Shown: positions 15,325-22,753, counted from the first letter of the stretch. The stretch is DNA of 22,753 nucleotides from Burkholderiaceae bacterium (GCA_013696665.1 JACCYC010000358.1:1-22753), one strand, 5' to 3'. The notes: generated from the letters alone by a model not told the origin. Numbers and translations are program-made.

Positions 15325-15346
15325 AAATGCGGCGCGTGCCGCGTTT
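15325..15346 (+). promoter_or_regulatory. Stem-loop in the pilT leader
   Basis: A 9-bp stem, AAATGCGGC with GCCGCGTTT (one G-U pair), closes a GCGT loop 36 bases before the pilT start. It has no U-run in the forward direction that would make it a good terminator. It may shape the leader RNA or be a protein site. Confidence 0.35.
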
Positions 15347-15381
15347 AGCGCAAAGTAACCGTCAAGGCACCGCAGCCCGCC

Positions 15382-16425
15382 ATGGATATTTCAGAACTGC
15401 TCGCATTTTCCGTCAAAAACAAGGCATCGGACCTGCATTTGTCGGCGGGGCTGCCGCCCATGATCAGAGTGCATGGCGACGTGCGCCGCATCAACCTGCC
15501 GCCGCTCGAGCACAAAGATGTGCACGGCATGATCTACGACATCATGAGCGACTCGCAGCGCAAGCAGTATGACGAGAATCTGGAGACCGACTTTTCGTTC
15601 GACCTGCCAGGCCTCGCGCGCTTTCGTGTCAACGCCTTCAACCAGGATCGCGGTGCCGCTGCGGTGCTGCGAACCATTCCATCACGCGTGCTGTCGCTCG
15701 AGGAGCTGCAGGCGCCGCGCCAGTTCGCCGAGTTCTCGGGACGCCCGCGCGGCCTGGTGCTGGTGACCGGTCCGACGGGATCGGGCAAGTCGACCACGCT
15801 GGCGGCGATGGTCGATCATGTGAACAACAATCTGTACGGGCACATCCTGACGATCGAAGATCCGATCGAGTTCGTGCACGAGTCGCGCAAGTCGGTGATC
15901 AACCAGCGCGAGGTCGGGCCGCACACCTTGTCGTTTTCGAACGCTCTGCGCTCGGCGCTGCGCGAAGACCCGGACGTGGTCCTGGTCGGCGAGCTGCGCG
16001 ACCTCGAAACGATTCGCCTTGCGTTGACCGCGGCCGAAACGGGCCACCTGGTATTCGGCACGCTGCACACGTCGTCTGCCGCCAAGACCATCGACCGCGT
16101 GGTCGACGTGTTTCCGGCGGCGGAAAAAGAGATGGTGCGCGCGATGTTGTCGGAATCGATCGTCGCCGTGATTTCGCAGACGTTGCTGAAGCTGAAGGAC
16201 GGCAGCGGCAGGGTCGCAGCGCACGAGATCATGGTCGGCACACCGGCCATCCGCAACCTGATCCGCGAAAACAAGATCGCACAGATGTATTCGATGATTC
16301 AAACCGGCAGTCAGTTTGGGATGCAGACGCTCGACCACTGCATGACCGAACTGGTTCGGCGCAACGTGATTACCGTCGCTGAGGCGCGGCAATACGCGAA
16401 GACGCCGGAATCCTTCGCTGGCTAA
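15382..16425 (+). CDS. pilT: Type IV pilus retraction ATPase PilT
   Basis: Hexameric cytoplasmic ATPase that depolymerises type IV pili, powering twitching motility. The 347 residues fit the family. An N-terminal PAS-like region (1-100) contains ASDLHLSAGLPPMIRVHGDV. Walker A is G130-P-T-G-S-G-K136-S-T. The Asp box is TIEDPIEFVH, Walker B has the catalytic E204 in L-V-G-E-L-R-D, and the His box is H-L-V-F-G-T-L-H-T. The PilT-specific AIRNLIRE helix needed for retraction is intact near 290-297. It is followed after 17 bases by pilU, so the two form an operon; hairpins lie upstream. No strong ribosome site precedes the ATG. Confidence 0.98.
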   Translation: MDISELLAFSVKNKASDLHLSAGLPPMIRVHGDVRRINLPPLEHKDVHGMIYDIMSDSQRKQYDENLETDFSFDLPGLARFRVNAFNQDRGAAAVLRTIPSRVLSLEELQAPRQFAEFSGRPRGLVLVTGPTGSGKSTTLAAMVDHVNNNLYGHILTIEDPIEFVHESRKSVINQREVGPHTLSFSNALRSALREDPDVVLVGELRDLETIRLALTAAETGHLVFGTLHTSSAAKTIDRVVDVFPAAEKEMVRAMLSESIVAVISQTLLKLKDGSGRVAAHEIMVGTPAIRNLIRENKIAQMYSMIQTGSQFGMQTLDHCMTELVRRNVITVAEARQYAKTPESFAG

Positions 16426-16442
16426 CCGAGGACGCACGAGAA

Positions 16443-17585
16443 ATGGAACGCGATCAGGCAACCCGGTTCGTCCACGATCTGCTCAGGCTGCTGTTGAGCA
16501 AAAAAGGCTCGGACTTGTTTTTAACCGCAGAATTTCCACCCGCATTCAAGATTGACGGCCGGGTCTTGCCGGTTTCCAATCAGCCTCTGACCGGACAGCA
16601 CACAGGGGAACTGGTGCGCGCGATCATGAACGATCGGCAGGCGGCAGAGTTCGAGAAAACCAAGGAATGCCAGTTCGCGATTAACCCGACCAGCATCGGG
16701 CGTTTTCGTGTCTCGTCGTTCGTGCAGCAAGGCAAGGTCGGCATCGTCTTCCGTGTCATTGCAGACCACATTCCAACGACTGAAGAGTTAAATTTGCCGC
16801 CGATGCTCAACGACCTTGCGATGGCCAAGCGCGGCATCATTTTGGTGGTCGGTGCGACGGGCTCGGGTAAGTCGACCACGCTGGCAGCGATGACCGGGTA
16901 TCGCAACGAAAACAGCAACGGCCACATCATCACGATCGAAGATCCGATCGAGTATGTGCACCCGCATAAGAATTGCATCATCACGCAGCGCGAAGTCGGC
17001 GTTGACTGCGAAAGCTGGAGCGTGGCGCTGAAAAACACCTTGCGCCAGGCGCCCGACGTGATCCTGATTGGTGAGATTCGCGATCGCGAGGCGATGGACC
17101 ACGCGATCGCATTTGCAGAGACGGGCCACCTGGTGATGTGCACGTTGCACGCGAACTCGACCAACCAGGCGCTTGACCGGATCATCAACTTCTTTCCGGA
17201 AGAACGGCGTCAACAGTTGTTGATGGATTTGTCGCTGAACCTACGTGCGTCGGTCGCGCAGCGCCTGATTCCATTTAAGGATCGCAAGGGCCGCATTCCA
17301 GCGGTCGAACTGATGCTCAACTCACCGCTGATCGCCGATTTGATCTTCAAGCAGGAAGTCCACGAGATCAAGGAAGTGATGAAGCGCTCGCGCGAGCAGG
17401 GGATGCAGACTTTCGATCAGTGCCTGTATGACCTGCACGAGACCGAGCAGATTTCTTATGAGGATGCGCTACGCAACGCGGATTCGGTCAACGACGTGCG
17501 TCTGCAGATCAAGCTGAACAGCAAGCTATACGGCGGAGTTGCCGGCATCCATAAAGGGATCGAACACCTCGGACTTACCGGATAA
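16443..17585 (+). CDS. pilU: PilT-dependent retraction ATPase PilU
   Basis: Accessory retraction motor that works together with PilT and adds retraction force. The 380-residue product is a PilT paralogue with GSDLFLTAEFPPAFKIDGRV at the start, Walker A G137-A-T-G-S-G-K-S-T, TIEDPIEYVHPHK, catalytic E211 in L-I-G-E-I-R-D, and the His box HLVMCTLHAN. The PilT retraction helix AIRNLIRE is replaced by L-I-A-D-L-I-F-K, as is normal for PilU, and a longer C-terminal tail (about 350-380) is also typical. It is co-transcribed with pilT. Ribosome-site purines (GAGGA) lie about 13 bases upstream. Confidence 0.97.
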   Translation: MERDQATRFVHDLLRLLLSKKGSDLFLTAEFPPAFKIDGRVLPVSNQPLTGQHTGELVRAIMNDRQAAEFEKTKECQFAINPTSIGRFRVSSFVQQGKVGIVFRVIADHIPTTEELNLPPMLNDLAMAKRGIILVVGATGSGKSTTLAAMTGYRNENSNGHIITIEDPIEYVHPHKNCIITQREVGVDCESWSVALKNTLRQAPDVILIGEIRDREAMDHAIAFAETGHLVMCTLHANSTNQALDRIINFFPEERRQQLLMDLSLNLRASVAQRLIPFKDRKGRIPAVELMLNSPLIADLIFKQEVHEIKEVMKRSREQGMQTFDQCLYDLHETEQISYEDALRNADSVNDVRLQIKLNSKLYGGVAGIHKGIEHLGLTG

Positions 17586-17593
17586 GCGCAATC

Positions 17594-17616
17594 GGTGCCG
17601 CCCTAGCGCCGGCACC
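17594..17616. terminator. Possible bidirectional hairpin between pilU and the CBS gene
   Basis: GGTGCCG (17594-17600) pairs perfectly with CGGCACC (17610-17616) around a nine-base loop, in the 46-bp gap between two converging genes. Neither strand has a U-run after it, so it is not a canonical intrinsic terminator. It could still block or stabilise the 3' ends. Confidence 0.4.
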
Positions 17617-17631
17617 CACTCTCCGGCGTTG

Positions 17632-18045
17632 CTAGCTCGGCATCGAGATATCGCGCAGCGTCTCGTCGACGTCGGCCTCTTCCTCGAGCGCGATATCTCC
17701 CAGTGCGACGATCCCGACCAGGTTACGGTCGTCGTCGACCACCGGGATGCGCCGAATCTGCGCATCTGCCATTTGCTGCAGCACTTCGTCGATGGAGTCG
17801 GTGTCGGTACACCAGATGACATCGTCGGTCATTATTTCGGTGACGGGCGTTTCGCCACCCTTGCCTTCGGCGACTGCACGGATCGTGATGTCGCGGTCGG
17901 TAATCATGCCAATCAATCGACGGCCATCGCACACCGGCAGCGAGCCAACATCCAGATCGGCCATCGCACGTGCAGCATCCCGCAACGTTTCATCGGGGCG
18001 CAGGACTTCCACGTCCTGGGTCATCACTTCGGCAATTGTCTTCAT
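17632..18045 (-). CDS. Two-CBS-domain protein
   Basis: A 137-residue protein made only of a tandem CBS pair (Bateman module), which usually binds adenine nucleotides and acts as an energy or ligand sensor. CBS1 spans about residues 7-60 (VMTQDVEVLRPDETL through GSLPVCDGRRLIGMITDRDI). CBS2 spans about 73-128 (IMTDDVIWCTDTDSIDEVL through IRRIPVVDDDRNLVGIVALGDIA). The T-D-R-D pattern after CBS1 is the usual ribose-phosphate site. An AAGGA ribosome site precedes ATG 18045. It lies 21 bases after the small zinc-finger gene and converges on pilU. Its regulatory target is unknown. Confidence 0.93.
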   Translation of the reverse strand: MKTIAEVMTQDVEVLRPDETLRDAARAMADLDVGSLPVCDGRRLIGMITDRDITIRAVAEGKGGETPVTEIMTDDVIWCTDTDSIDEVLQQMADAQIRRIPVVDDDRNLVGIVALGDIALEEEADVDETLRDISMPS

Positions 18046-18066
18046 AATTTTCCTTGAAATCGGTAA

Positions 18067-18270
18067 TTAGGCGCCACCAATGCCTTCGTTGATCTTGCCG
18101 CTTCCTTCGCAGTCTGCGCACGTGTGGCCGTCTACGCGACCGCTGCCGCCGCACATGCGGCACACGTTTTCACCGGTGCCAGGAGTGCCGGGCGGAGCTT
18201 CGTCACCGGGCGACATTTCGGGCGGAAGCCGCGGCGACCCGAACACCATCGTCAATTCATTTGTGGTCAT
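18067..18270 (-). CDS. Small DnaJ-type zinc-finger protein
   Basis: A 67-residue protein with an acidic, Pro/Gly-rich first half and then two half-repeats of the DnaJ cysteine-rich type: C-R-M-C-G-G-S-G and C-A-D-C-E-G-S-G, separated by seven residues. Four Cys can hold one zinc, against two in full DnaJ. There is no J domain and no substrate-binding domain, so it is not a DnaJ. It might be a small zinc-dependent adaptor; that is inference. It lies immediately upstream of the CBS gene (21-base gap, probably one transcript) and is divergent from the glutathione peroxidase, with 76 bases for promoters. Confidence 0.8.
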   Translation of the reverse strand: MTTNELTMVFGSPRLPPEMSPGDEAPPGTPGTGENVCRMCGGSGRVDGHTCADCEGSGKINEGIGGA

Positions 18271-18346
18271 TTCATCCGGGGCAGCAATAAACGTTCCAAG
18301 GCTAGCGTTTTACACTGAACGAATTACAGCGGGTGAAGAGCGGGTA

Positions 18347-18832
18347 ATGACGTCGGTTTACGACTTTTCGGCGCAAACAATCGATGGGAAGACCCGGACG
18401 CTGGGCGAATACAAGGGCAAGGTCCTGTTGGTCGTCAACACTGCGAGCCAGTGTGGTTTTACGCCGCAGTACAAGGGGCTTGAAGCGCTGCACCGAAAAT
18501 ACGCCGATCAAGGCTTCGCGGTTCTTGGATTTCCCAGCAATCAGTTCGGTCAGCAGGAGCCGGGGGCCGACACTGAAATTGCTGAATTCTGCGAGAGGAG
18601 TTTTGGTGTGACGTTTCCGATGTTCTCCAAGATCGACGTCAACGGTGCCAAGGCGCATCCGCTTTACAAATATCTAACGTCTGAGAAGAAGGGCTTGCTG
18701 GGGTCGGAAGCGATCAAGTGGAACTTTACGAAGTTTCTGATCGGCAAGAACGGCGCCGTGGTGCAGCGTTATGCACCGTCTACCAAGCCCGAGAATATTG
18801 CGGCGGACGTAGTGCGTGAGTTAGCGGCTTGA
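18347..18832 (+). CDS. Glutathione peroxidase family (thiol peroxidase), Cys type
   Basis: Reduces hydrogen or lipid peroxides using thioredoxin or glutathione. The 161-residue product has the peroxidatic Cys (not selenocysteine) in N-T-A-S-Q-C36-G-F-T, Gln70 in F-P-S-N-Q-F-G-Q-Q-E-P-G, and Trp125-Asn126 in K-W-N-F-T-K-F, completing the catalytic tetrad. There is no signal peptide, so it is cytoplasmic. The start at 18347 gives the usual family beginning, S-V-Y-D-F-S-A. The frame is open back to 18080 but crosses the divergent zinc-finger gene and is not used. It converges on the RNA methyltransferase gene four bases away. Bacterial members usually prefer thioredoxin; that is not provable here. 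Confidence 0.95.
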   Translation: MTSVYDFSAQTIDGKTRTLGEYKGKVLLVVNTASQCGFTPQYKGLEALHRKYADQGFAVLGFPSNQFGQQEPGADTEIAEFCERSFGVTFPMFSKIDVNGAKAHPLYKYLTSEKKGLLGSEAIKWNFTKFLIGKNGAVVQRYAPSTKPENIAADVVRELAA

Positions 18833-18836
18833 GGCG

Positions 18837-20015
18837 TTACTCTGAACTCTTGGCCCGAGGTCGGTAACCGCCCGCAACCAGCGCAAAGCGGAAGAAGCGA
18901 CACTCGAGAGGTCCGTTGAACAGCAGCGTCTTGCGAGTTTCCTGTAGCCGCATTTGTTTCGGCAATTCGCGATCTGACGTCAGAAACCACGCTTCCCAGC
19001 CGGCAAATTGCTGCTTGAGTCGATCGCCGACATTGCGCATCATGTCTGGCACCGACGCCGAGCGCGGCGCGCTTTGTTCGCCGTACGGCGGATTTGAAAC
19101 GACGGTTCCGCTCGTGGCGACCGGTGTTGCAAGGCGAGCGTCGACCGCGGTGAAGCGCAGCCGTCCATCGTCGAGCCAAGACTGCAGCCCAGCGAGCTTT
19201 GCATTAGCGACGGCCTGCTCAACGACCCGAGTCGAGATATCCGAACCGCTCAACGTTGCTGCAACAGCGTCATCGATGCCCGCGCGTGCTGCGTCCTTCA
19301 GTTTTCGCCACGCGTGCGAATCGAAGCCCTTGAGTTGCTCGAACGAAAAGTGACGGTTCAGTCCCGGCGGTCTGCGCGCCGCAATCGACGCAGCTTCGAT
19401 CACGATCGTGCCGCTGCCGCAAAACAGATCTGCAAGCGGTGTCTCCGGCGTCCATGCCGACAATGCGAGCAAACCCGCGGCGAGGTTTTCCTTCAACGGG
19501 GCCTCGCCCTTGTCCGCGCGCCAGCCGCGTTTGAACAATGCTTCGCCGGAAAAATCGATGTACAACGTGACGGTCGAGCTATCGAGGTAGGCAAATACAC
19601 GAATGTCGGGATTGGAACGATCGATCGAAGGACGTGCGCCGGTCAGCTCGCGCAGTCGATCGACGATGCCGTCCTTGATGCGCAGCATCGCGAACTCCAG
19701 GCTGTGCAATGGCGATCGCGACGCGGTGACATCGACTCGCAGCGTTTGCTGCGGCGACATGATGTCTTGCCACCTCACTTCCTGAGTGGCGTCGTACAAA
19801 TGTTGGTCAGTCAGGTAGCCGCGCCGGCCGACCTGCCACAAAATGCGACTCGCGATTCGCGAATGCAGATTCGCGGCGTACGCAATTGCAAGTGGACCCG
19901 CAAAACCCACCCCGCCGGCTTCAGGACGCACCGTTGACGCACCGAGCCGCTTGAGCTCGTCGCCCAGTACGGCCTCGAGACCGCGAGGGCAAATTGCGAA
20001 GAAGGACTGGGTCAC
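18837..20015 (-). CDS. THUMP-domain class I RNA methyltransferase (RlmL N-terminal-like)
   Basis: SAM-dependent N2-guanine methyltransferase of the RlmL/YcbY type, likely acting on 23S rRNA (by homology, G2445). The 392 residues start FFAICPRGLEAVLGDEL, continue through a THUMP domain (about 45-155) with RASRI-like S-R-I-A-S-R-I-L, and then a Rossmann methyltransferase. Motif I is D196-L-F-C-G-S-G-T, acidic Asp259 lies in S-G-S-D-I-S, and the catalytic motif IV is N308-P-P-Y-G-E. It corresponds to the N-terminal half of E. coli RlmL, without the RlmK part. The start is GTG at 20015, nine bases after the stop of the isomerase gene, making it the last gene of the holA-proA run. Confidence 0.92.
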   Translation of the reverse strand: MTQSFFAICPRGLEAVLGDELKRLGASTVRPEAGGVGFAGPLAIAYAANLHSRIASRILWQVGRRGYLTDQHLYDATQEVRWQDIMSPQQTLRVDVTASRSPLHSLEFAMLRIKDGIVDRLRELTGARPSIDRSNPDIRVFAYLDSSTVTLYIDFSGEALFKRGWRADKGEAPLKENLAAGLLALSAWTPETPLADLFCGSGTIVIEAASIAARRPPGLNRHFSFEQLKGFDSHAWRKLKDAARAGIDDAVAATLSGSDISTRVVEQAVANAKLAGLQSWLDDGRLRFTAVDARLATPVATSGTVVSNPPYGEQSAPRSASVPDMMRNVGDRLKQQFAGWEAWFLTSDRELPKQMRLQETRKTLLFNGPLECRFFRFALVAGGYRPRAKSSE

Positions 20016-20024
20016 GCTGCGTGG

Positions 20025-20627
20025 TTACGCAGCCAGAGCGCGGTCGAGAAAGTCGAGCCGGTCCTGGCCCCAGAAAAGCTCGTCGCGATAGATGTAAGTC
20101 GGTGCGCCGAATATATTGCGCGCAATGGCCTCCTGCGAGTGCTGCACATAGCGGGCGGCGACCTCTGCTGACTTCGCGTACTCGATCAGTTCGGCCGATC
20201 CAAGCCGTCGCGCGGCCAATATTTCAGCTAACACCTCAGGCTCGGAAACATTTCGCTCTTCAGCCCATACCGCGCGCGCGCAATCGCCGGCGATGTCCAG
20301 CGCGGCGGACACACCGTGATGTTCGAGCACGGCAAGGATCAACGTGGCCGCTGGTTCAGCCGGCACGGGAAAATGCTTGGGCTCCAGCGTAAGCGGTAGG
20401 CCTAGGAGATCGCGCCAGCGTTTGAGCTCCATCATTCGATAGGCACGCCGCTGTGCCGGGCGATCCTTTAGCGCCAACCCGCCAGAAACTGGAAACACCT
20501 TGCCAAGGTCCATCACGTGCAGATTGATCTTTGCCTGGTGCCTTGCGCAGATTTCGCGGAGTCGCGCATGTCCCAGATAAGTAAACGGGGACACCGGCGT
20601 CATGAAGTATTCGACAGTTTTATCCAT
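20025..20627 (-). CDS. 2-Hydroxychromene-2-carboxylate isomerase / DsbA-family oxidoreductase
   Basis: A 200-residue thioredoxin-fold protein of the GST-kappa/HCCA isomerase branch. It has V-S13-P-F-T-Y-L-G, where the Ser stands in for the DsbA active Cys and activates glutathione. The family ending is F-G-A-P-T-Y-I-Y-R-D-E-L-F-W-G-Q-D-R-L-D-F-L. The reaction known for the family is glutathione-dependent isomerisation of an aromatic degradation intermediate. With no other aromatic-degradation gene nearby, the true substrate here is uncertain. An AGGA ribosome site overlaps the stop of hemJ six bases upstream, so it is in the same transcript. No signal peptide, so cytoplasmic. Confidence 0.9.
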   Translation of the reverse strand: MDKTVEYFMTPVSPFTYLGHARLREICARHQAKINLHVMDLGKVFPVSGGLALKDRPAQRRAYRMMELKRWRDLLGLPLTLEPKHFPVPAEPAATLILAVLEHHGVSAALDIAGDCARAVWAEERNVSEPEVLAEILAARRLGSAELIEYAKSAEVAARYVQHSQEAIARNIFGAPTYIYRDELFWGQDRLDFLDRALAA

Positions 20628-20633
20628 GGATTC

Positions 20634-21059
20634 CTAAAACGGCTTCACCACGACAAGGATGACAATCGCTGTCAGCAGCAACACCGGAATTTCGTTGAAC
20701 CAGCGAAACCAGACGTGCGAGCGGGTGGCCTCGGCACGCAAAAACTTGCCGTAAAGCACCGCGCACCATGCGTGATAGCCGATCAGCACGAGCACCAAAG
20801 CGAGCTTCGCGTTCATCCAGCCGGCGCCGATGCCGACGCCGTAACTCAACAGCCACATCCCAAAGGCAAGGGCGAGCACCGCCAGTCCAGACATGAAGCG
20901 CAGCAGCTTGCGCGCCATCAGCAGCAGTCGTGTGCGCGTCGCAGCCTCTTCCGCGCTGGCGAGATTGACGTAAATCCGCGGCAGATAAAAGAGTCCCGCA
21001 AACCAGCTGGTCACGAAAACAATGTGCGCCGCCTTGATCCACAGAAATGCACTTCCCAT
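20634..21059 (-). CDS. hemJ: HemJ-type protoporphyrinogen IX oxidase (CopD-like membrane protein)
   Basis: A 141-residue, four-helix membrane protein (about 6-27, 54-73, 84-103, 119-138). It has the HemJ signature: WIKAAH12IVFVTSWFAGLFYLPR in the first helix, a loop ending RKLLRFM, the conserved K85 in W-M-N-A-K-L-A-L, GYHAW, and the ending R-W-F-N-E-I-P. HemJ oxidises protoporphyrinogen IX to protoporphyrin IX in heme synthesis and uses the conserved His and Lys. The ATG at 21059 is preferred over a TTG one codon upstream. It begins nine bases after the proA stop. The protein also matches the broader CopD label, but length and residues favour HemJ. Confidence 0.87.
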   Translation of the reverse strand: MGSAFLWIKAAHIVFVTSWFAGLFYLPRIYVNLASAEEAATRTRLLLMARKLLRFMSGLAVLALAFGMWLLSYGVGIGAGWMNAKLALVLVLIGYHAWCAVLYGKFLRAEATRSHVWFRWFNEIPVLLLTAIVILVVVKPF

Positions 21060-21067
21060 CAATCTGC

Positions 21068-22405
21068 TCAGCTTGTACGCACTTCGCCGTGGCCGAATAC
21101 GACGTACTTCAGCGACGTCAATCCCTCGAGTCCAACGGGTCCGCGCGCATGCAGTTTGTCATTTGAGATACCAATCTCCGCGCCGAGTCCGTACTCATAG
21201 CCGTCGGCAAATCGTGTCGATGCGTTGACGATCACCGATGCGGAATCGACTTCGCGCACAAAGCGCATCGCAACCGAATAGTCCTCGGTCACGATCGCAT
21301 CGGTGTGCTTGCTGCCGTACGTGTTGATGTGTGCAATCGCCTCATCGGCGCTATGAACGAGGGAAATCGACAGGATCGGCGCGAGGTACTCGGTGCCCCA
21401 GTCCGCTTCGGTCGCTTCGATAACGCCCGGAACGCCTGCGGCTTTGAGAATCTTGCAGGATTCTGCGCATCCGCGCAGTTCGACATTCTTCGACCGATAA
21501 ATGCGACCTAGTGTCGGCAAGACGCGCGGCGCAATGCTTTGGTCAACCAGCAAGGTCTCCATGGTGTTGCAGGTTCCGTAGCGCTGTGTCTTTGCGTTAT
21601 CCGCGATCGCAACCGCCTTCGCGACATCGGCAGCGCCGTCGATATACACGTGGCAGATACCGTCGAGATGTTTAAGCATCGGGATGCGCGACTCGCGCAT
21701 CAGCCGTTCGATCAATCCGCGTCCACCGCGCGGCACCAGCAGGTCGATGTAATCGGTCAGCTGCGCCAGCGCGCCGACCGCCGCGCGATCAGTGGTGTTT
21801 ACCAGTTGCACCGCGTCGATTGGCAAGGCGGCATCCGTTCCGTCGCCGACCAGCGCCGTGCGCACGAGCCCGGCCAGCAGTCGATTGCTTTCAATCGCCT
21901 CCGATCCGCCCCGCAGAATCGCCGCGTTGCCGCTCTTGATGCATAACGCCGCGGCATCGATCGTCACATTGGGGCGGCTCTCGTAAATGATGGCAACTAC
22001 ACCGAGCGGAACACGCATGCGGCCCACTTGCAGGCCGCTGGGGCGTGGCTTCATTTCAATGATTTCTCCCACCGGGTCGGGAAGGCGCATGACCTGCTCA
22101 ACGCCGAGGGCCATCTGCTCGATGCCTTCGTCATCCAACGTCAGCCGATCCAGAAGCGCTGCCGACACAGAGCTGGCTTGGGCACGCTGCAGATCGCGGG
22201 TATTCGCTGCTTTGATCTGATCGCGCTGCGCGCGAATCTGGTGTGCGAGCCGCTGCAGCGCCTCATCCTTCACACGACTGCCTGCAGCCGCCATTGCTGC
22301 GGACGTCCGGCGTGCGCTTCGCCCGAGGCTTACGACGTGTTCGATAACGTTGCTTTCGAATGACGTTTGCGCTGAGGTAGCCGATCGTGCCGCACTGGAG
22401 CTCAT
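21068..22405 (-). CDS. proA: Glutamate-5-semialdehyde dehydrogenase ProA (gamma-glutamyl phosphate reductase)
   Basis: Second step of proline synthesis: NADPH-dependent reduction of gamma-glutamyl phosphate. The 445-residue product has the ALDH-fold blocks VPLGVVAIIYESRPNVTIDAAALCIKSGNA, ILRGGSEAIESN, DLLVPRGGRGLI, the catalytic Cys280 in Y-G-T-C-N-T-M-E, and the ending DGYEYGLGAEIGISNDKLHARGPVGLEGLTS. A Ser/Ala-rich N-terminal extension of about 20 residues is unremarkable. The ATG at 22405 shares one base with the holA stop (TGATG), so translation is coupled. The proB kinase gene is not adjacent. Convergent or divergent genes are absent; hemJ follows directly. Confidence 0.97.
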   Translation of the reverse strand: MSSSAARSATSAQTSFESNVIEHVVSLGRSARRTSAAMAAAGSRVKDEALQRLAHQIRAQRDQIKAANTRDLQRAQASSVSAALLDRLTLDDEGIEQMALGVEQVMRLPDPVGEIIEMKPRPSGLQVGRMRVPLGVVAIIYESRPNVTIDAAALCIKSGNAAILRGGSEAIESNRLLAGLVRTALVGDGTDAALPIDAVQLVNTTDRAAVGALAQLTDYIDLLVPRGGRGLIERLMRESRIPMLKHLDGICHVYIDGAADVAKAVAIADNAKTQRYGTCNTMETLLVDQSIAPRVLPTLGRIYRSKNVELRGCAESCKILKAAGVPGVIEATEADWGTEYLAPILSISLVHSADEAIAHINTYGSKHTDAIVTEDYSVAMRFVREVDSASVIVNASTRFADGYEYGLGAEIGISNDKLHARGPVGLEGLTSLKYVVFGHGEVRTS

Positions 22406-22753
22406 CAAGAATCCGCTTTCACCAGCGCGATGCTCAACGCAAGCTCCATCAGCTCGAGCCAGGCATCGCTATCGGCACGTGGTGCGCGCAACCCCTTGGC
22501 AATCCGATCAATGTCTGCTGCGCGCATCCACGCGCTCTCGAGCGCGTCAAGCGACAGACGCGCGAGCGCGCGTTCAACCAGCTTCTCGCGCGGTCCCCAC
22601 AAGCGGTTCTCGCGCGCAGCCGTGGAAAAGGGGCGGCCCGCTTCAACGTGCGCCTTGACGCGCATCAGCATGCGCAGTTCCTCAGTGATCACCCACAACA
22701 CCAGCGGGATGGCTTCGCCTTCCGCTTCAAGCCCGGCCATCGTCTTGCGAACG
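22405..22753 (-). CDS. holA: DNA polymerase III delta subunit HolA, C-terminal part (5' end outside window)
   Basis: The last roughly 115 residues of the clamp-loader delta subunit, which opens the beta sliding clamp. The visible part reads through G-L-E-A-E-G-E-A-I-P-L-V-L-W-V-I-T-E-E-L-R, the conserved start of the C-terminal collar domain, then W-G-P-R-E-K-L and D-I-D-R-I-A-K-G-L with W-L-E-L-M-E-L-A-L-S-I. The frame stays open to the window edge, so the true start lies beyond 22753. Its TGA overlaps the proA ATG, and the pair heads the packed minus-strand run. A holA-proA junction is common in betaproteobacteria. Confidence 0.92.
   Translation of the reverse strand, partial: VRKTMAGLEAEGEAIPLVLWVITEELRMLMRVKAHVEAGRPFSTAARENRLWGPREKLVERALARLSLDALESAWMRAADIDRIAKGLRAPRADSDAWLELMELALSIALVKADS

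Noticed and set aside
15682..16461. 259-codon minus-strand frame opposite pilT
   Set aside because: Antisense to unmistakable PilT motifs; Arg/His-rich product without signatures.
18080..18346. 89-codon N-terminal extension of the glutathione peroxidase frame
   Set aside because: It crosses the divergent zinc-finger gene, and the family always begins near the S-V-Y-D-F-S motif; the extension is only an open frame.
1..22753. Prophage, insertion sequence, integron, CRISPR array or tRNA-linked island
   Set aside because: No transposase, integrase, phage structural gene, regularly spaced direct repeats or tRNA cloverleaf was seen on either strand.

Overview
The window looks like chromosomal DNA of a high-GC betaproteobacterium, most likely Burkholderiales or a close relative. 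The evidence is the gene content and order: holA-proA, proC-yggS divergent from pilT-pilU, ubiA tail to tail with proC, and a UgpB very close to the enterobacterial protein. No rRNA, tRNA, CRISPR array, transposase or phage gene was seen. All calls come from reading the sequence; no database search was possible.

Layout. (1) 1-1546, minus: a TRAP transporter operon, dctP then dctQ then the first codons of dctM, with a terminator-like hairpin between dctP and dctQ. (2) 1769-3053, minus: a YcaQ-type DNA glycosylase whose start codon lies inside the frameshifted remnant of a Na+/H+ antiporter gene. (3) 3204-5319, plus: an exported ClpP-fold protease-like protein and two unrecognised proteins, followed at 5321-5481 by the frameshifted C-terminal stub of a YetF/DUF421 membrane protein. 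(4) 5645-7507, plus: a PAS-GGDEF-EAL c-di-GMP protein with substitutions in its signature motifs. (5) 7504-11337: an accessory-looking stretch with an RHS fragment truncated at both ends, an exported lipase-like protein, a membrane-anchored partner with an Asp-rich calcium-type loop, and about 1.1 kb with no convincing gene. (6) 11338-13650: a lone ugpB, divergent from ubiA. (7) 13654-15215, minus: yggS-proC. (8) 15382-17585, plus: pilT-pilU. (9) 17632-18832: a CBS-domain protein with a tiny DnaJ-type zinc-finger protein on the minus strand, divergent from a glutathione peroxidase. (10) 18837-22753, minus: the tightly packed run holA(partial)-proA-hemJ-DsbA-family isomerase-THUMP RNA methyltransferase.

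The core genes handle proline synthesis (proA, proC), PLP homeostasis (yggS), ubiquinone (ubiA) and heme (hemJ), DNA replication and repair (holA, ycaQ), and twitching motility (pilTU). The c-di-GMP protein lies about 8 kb from pilTU and may or may not affect surface behaviour. The most interesting material is the set of gene remnants at 2881, 5321 and 7504, which record local deletion and rearrangement, and the lipase-like/Asp-loop pair beside the RHS stub, which could be an undescribed secreted effector-type module.
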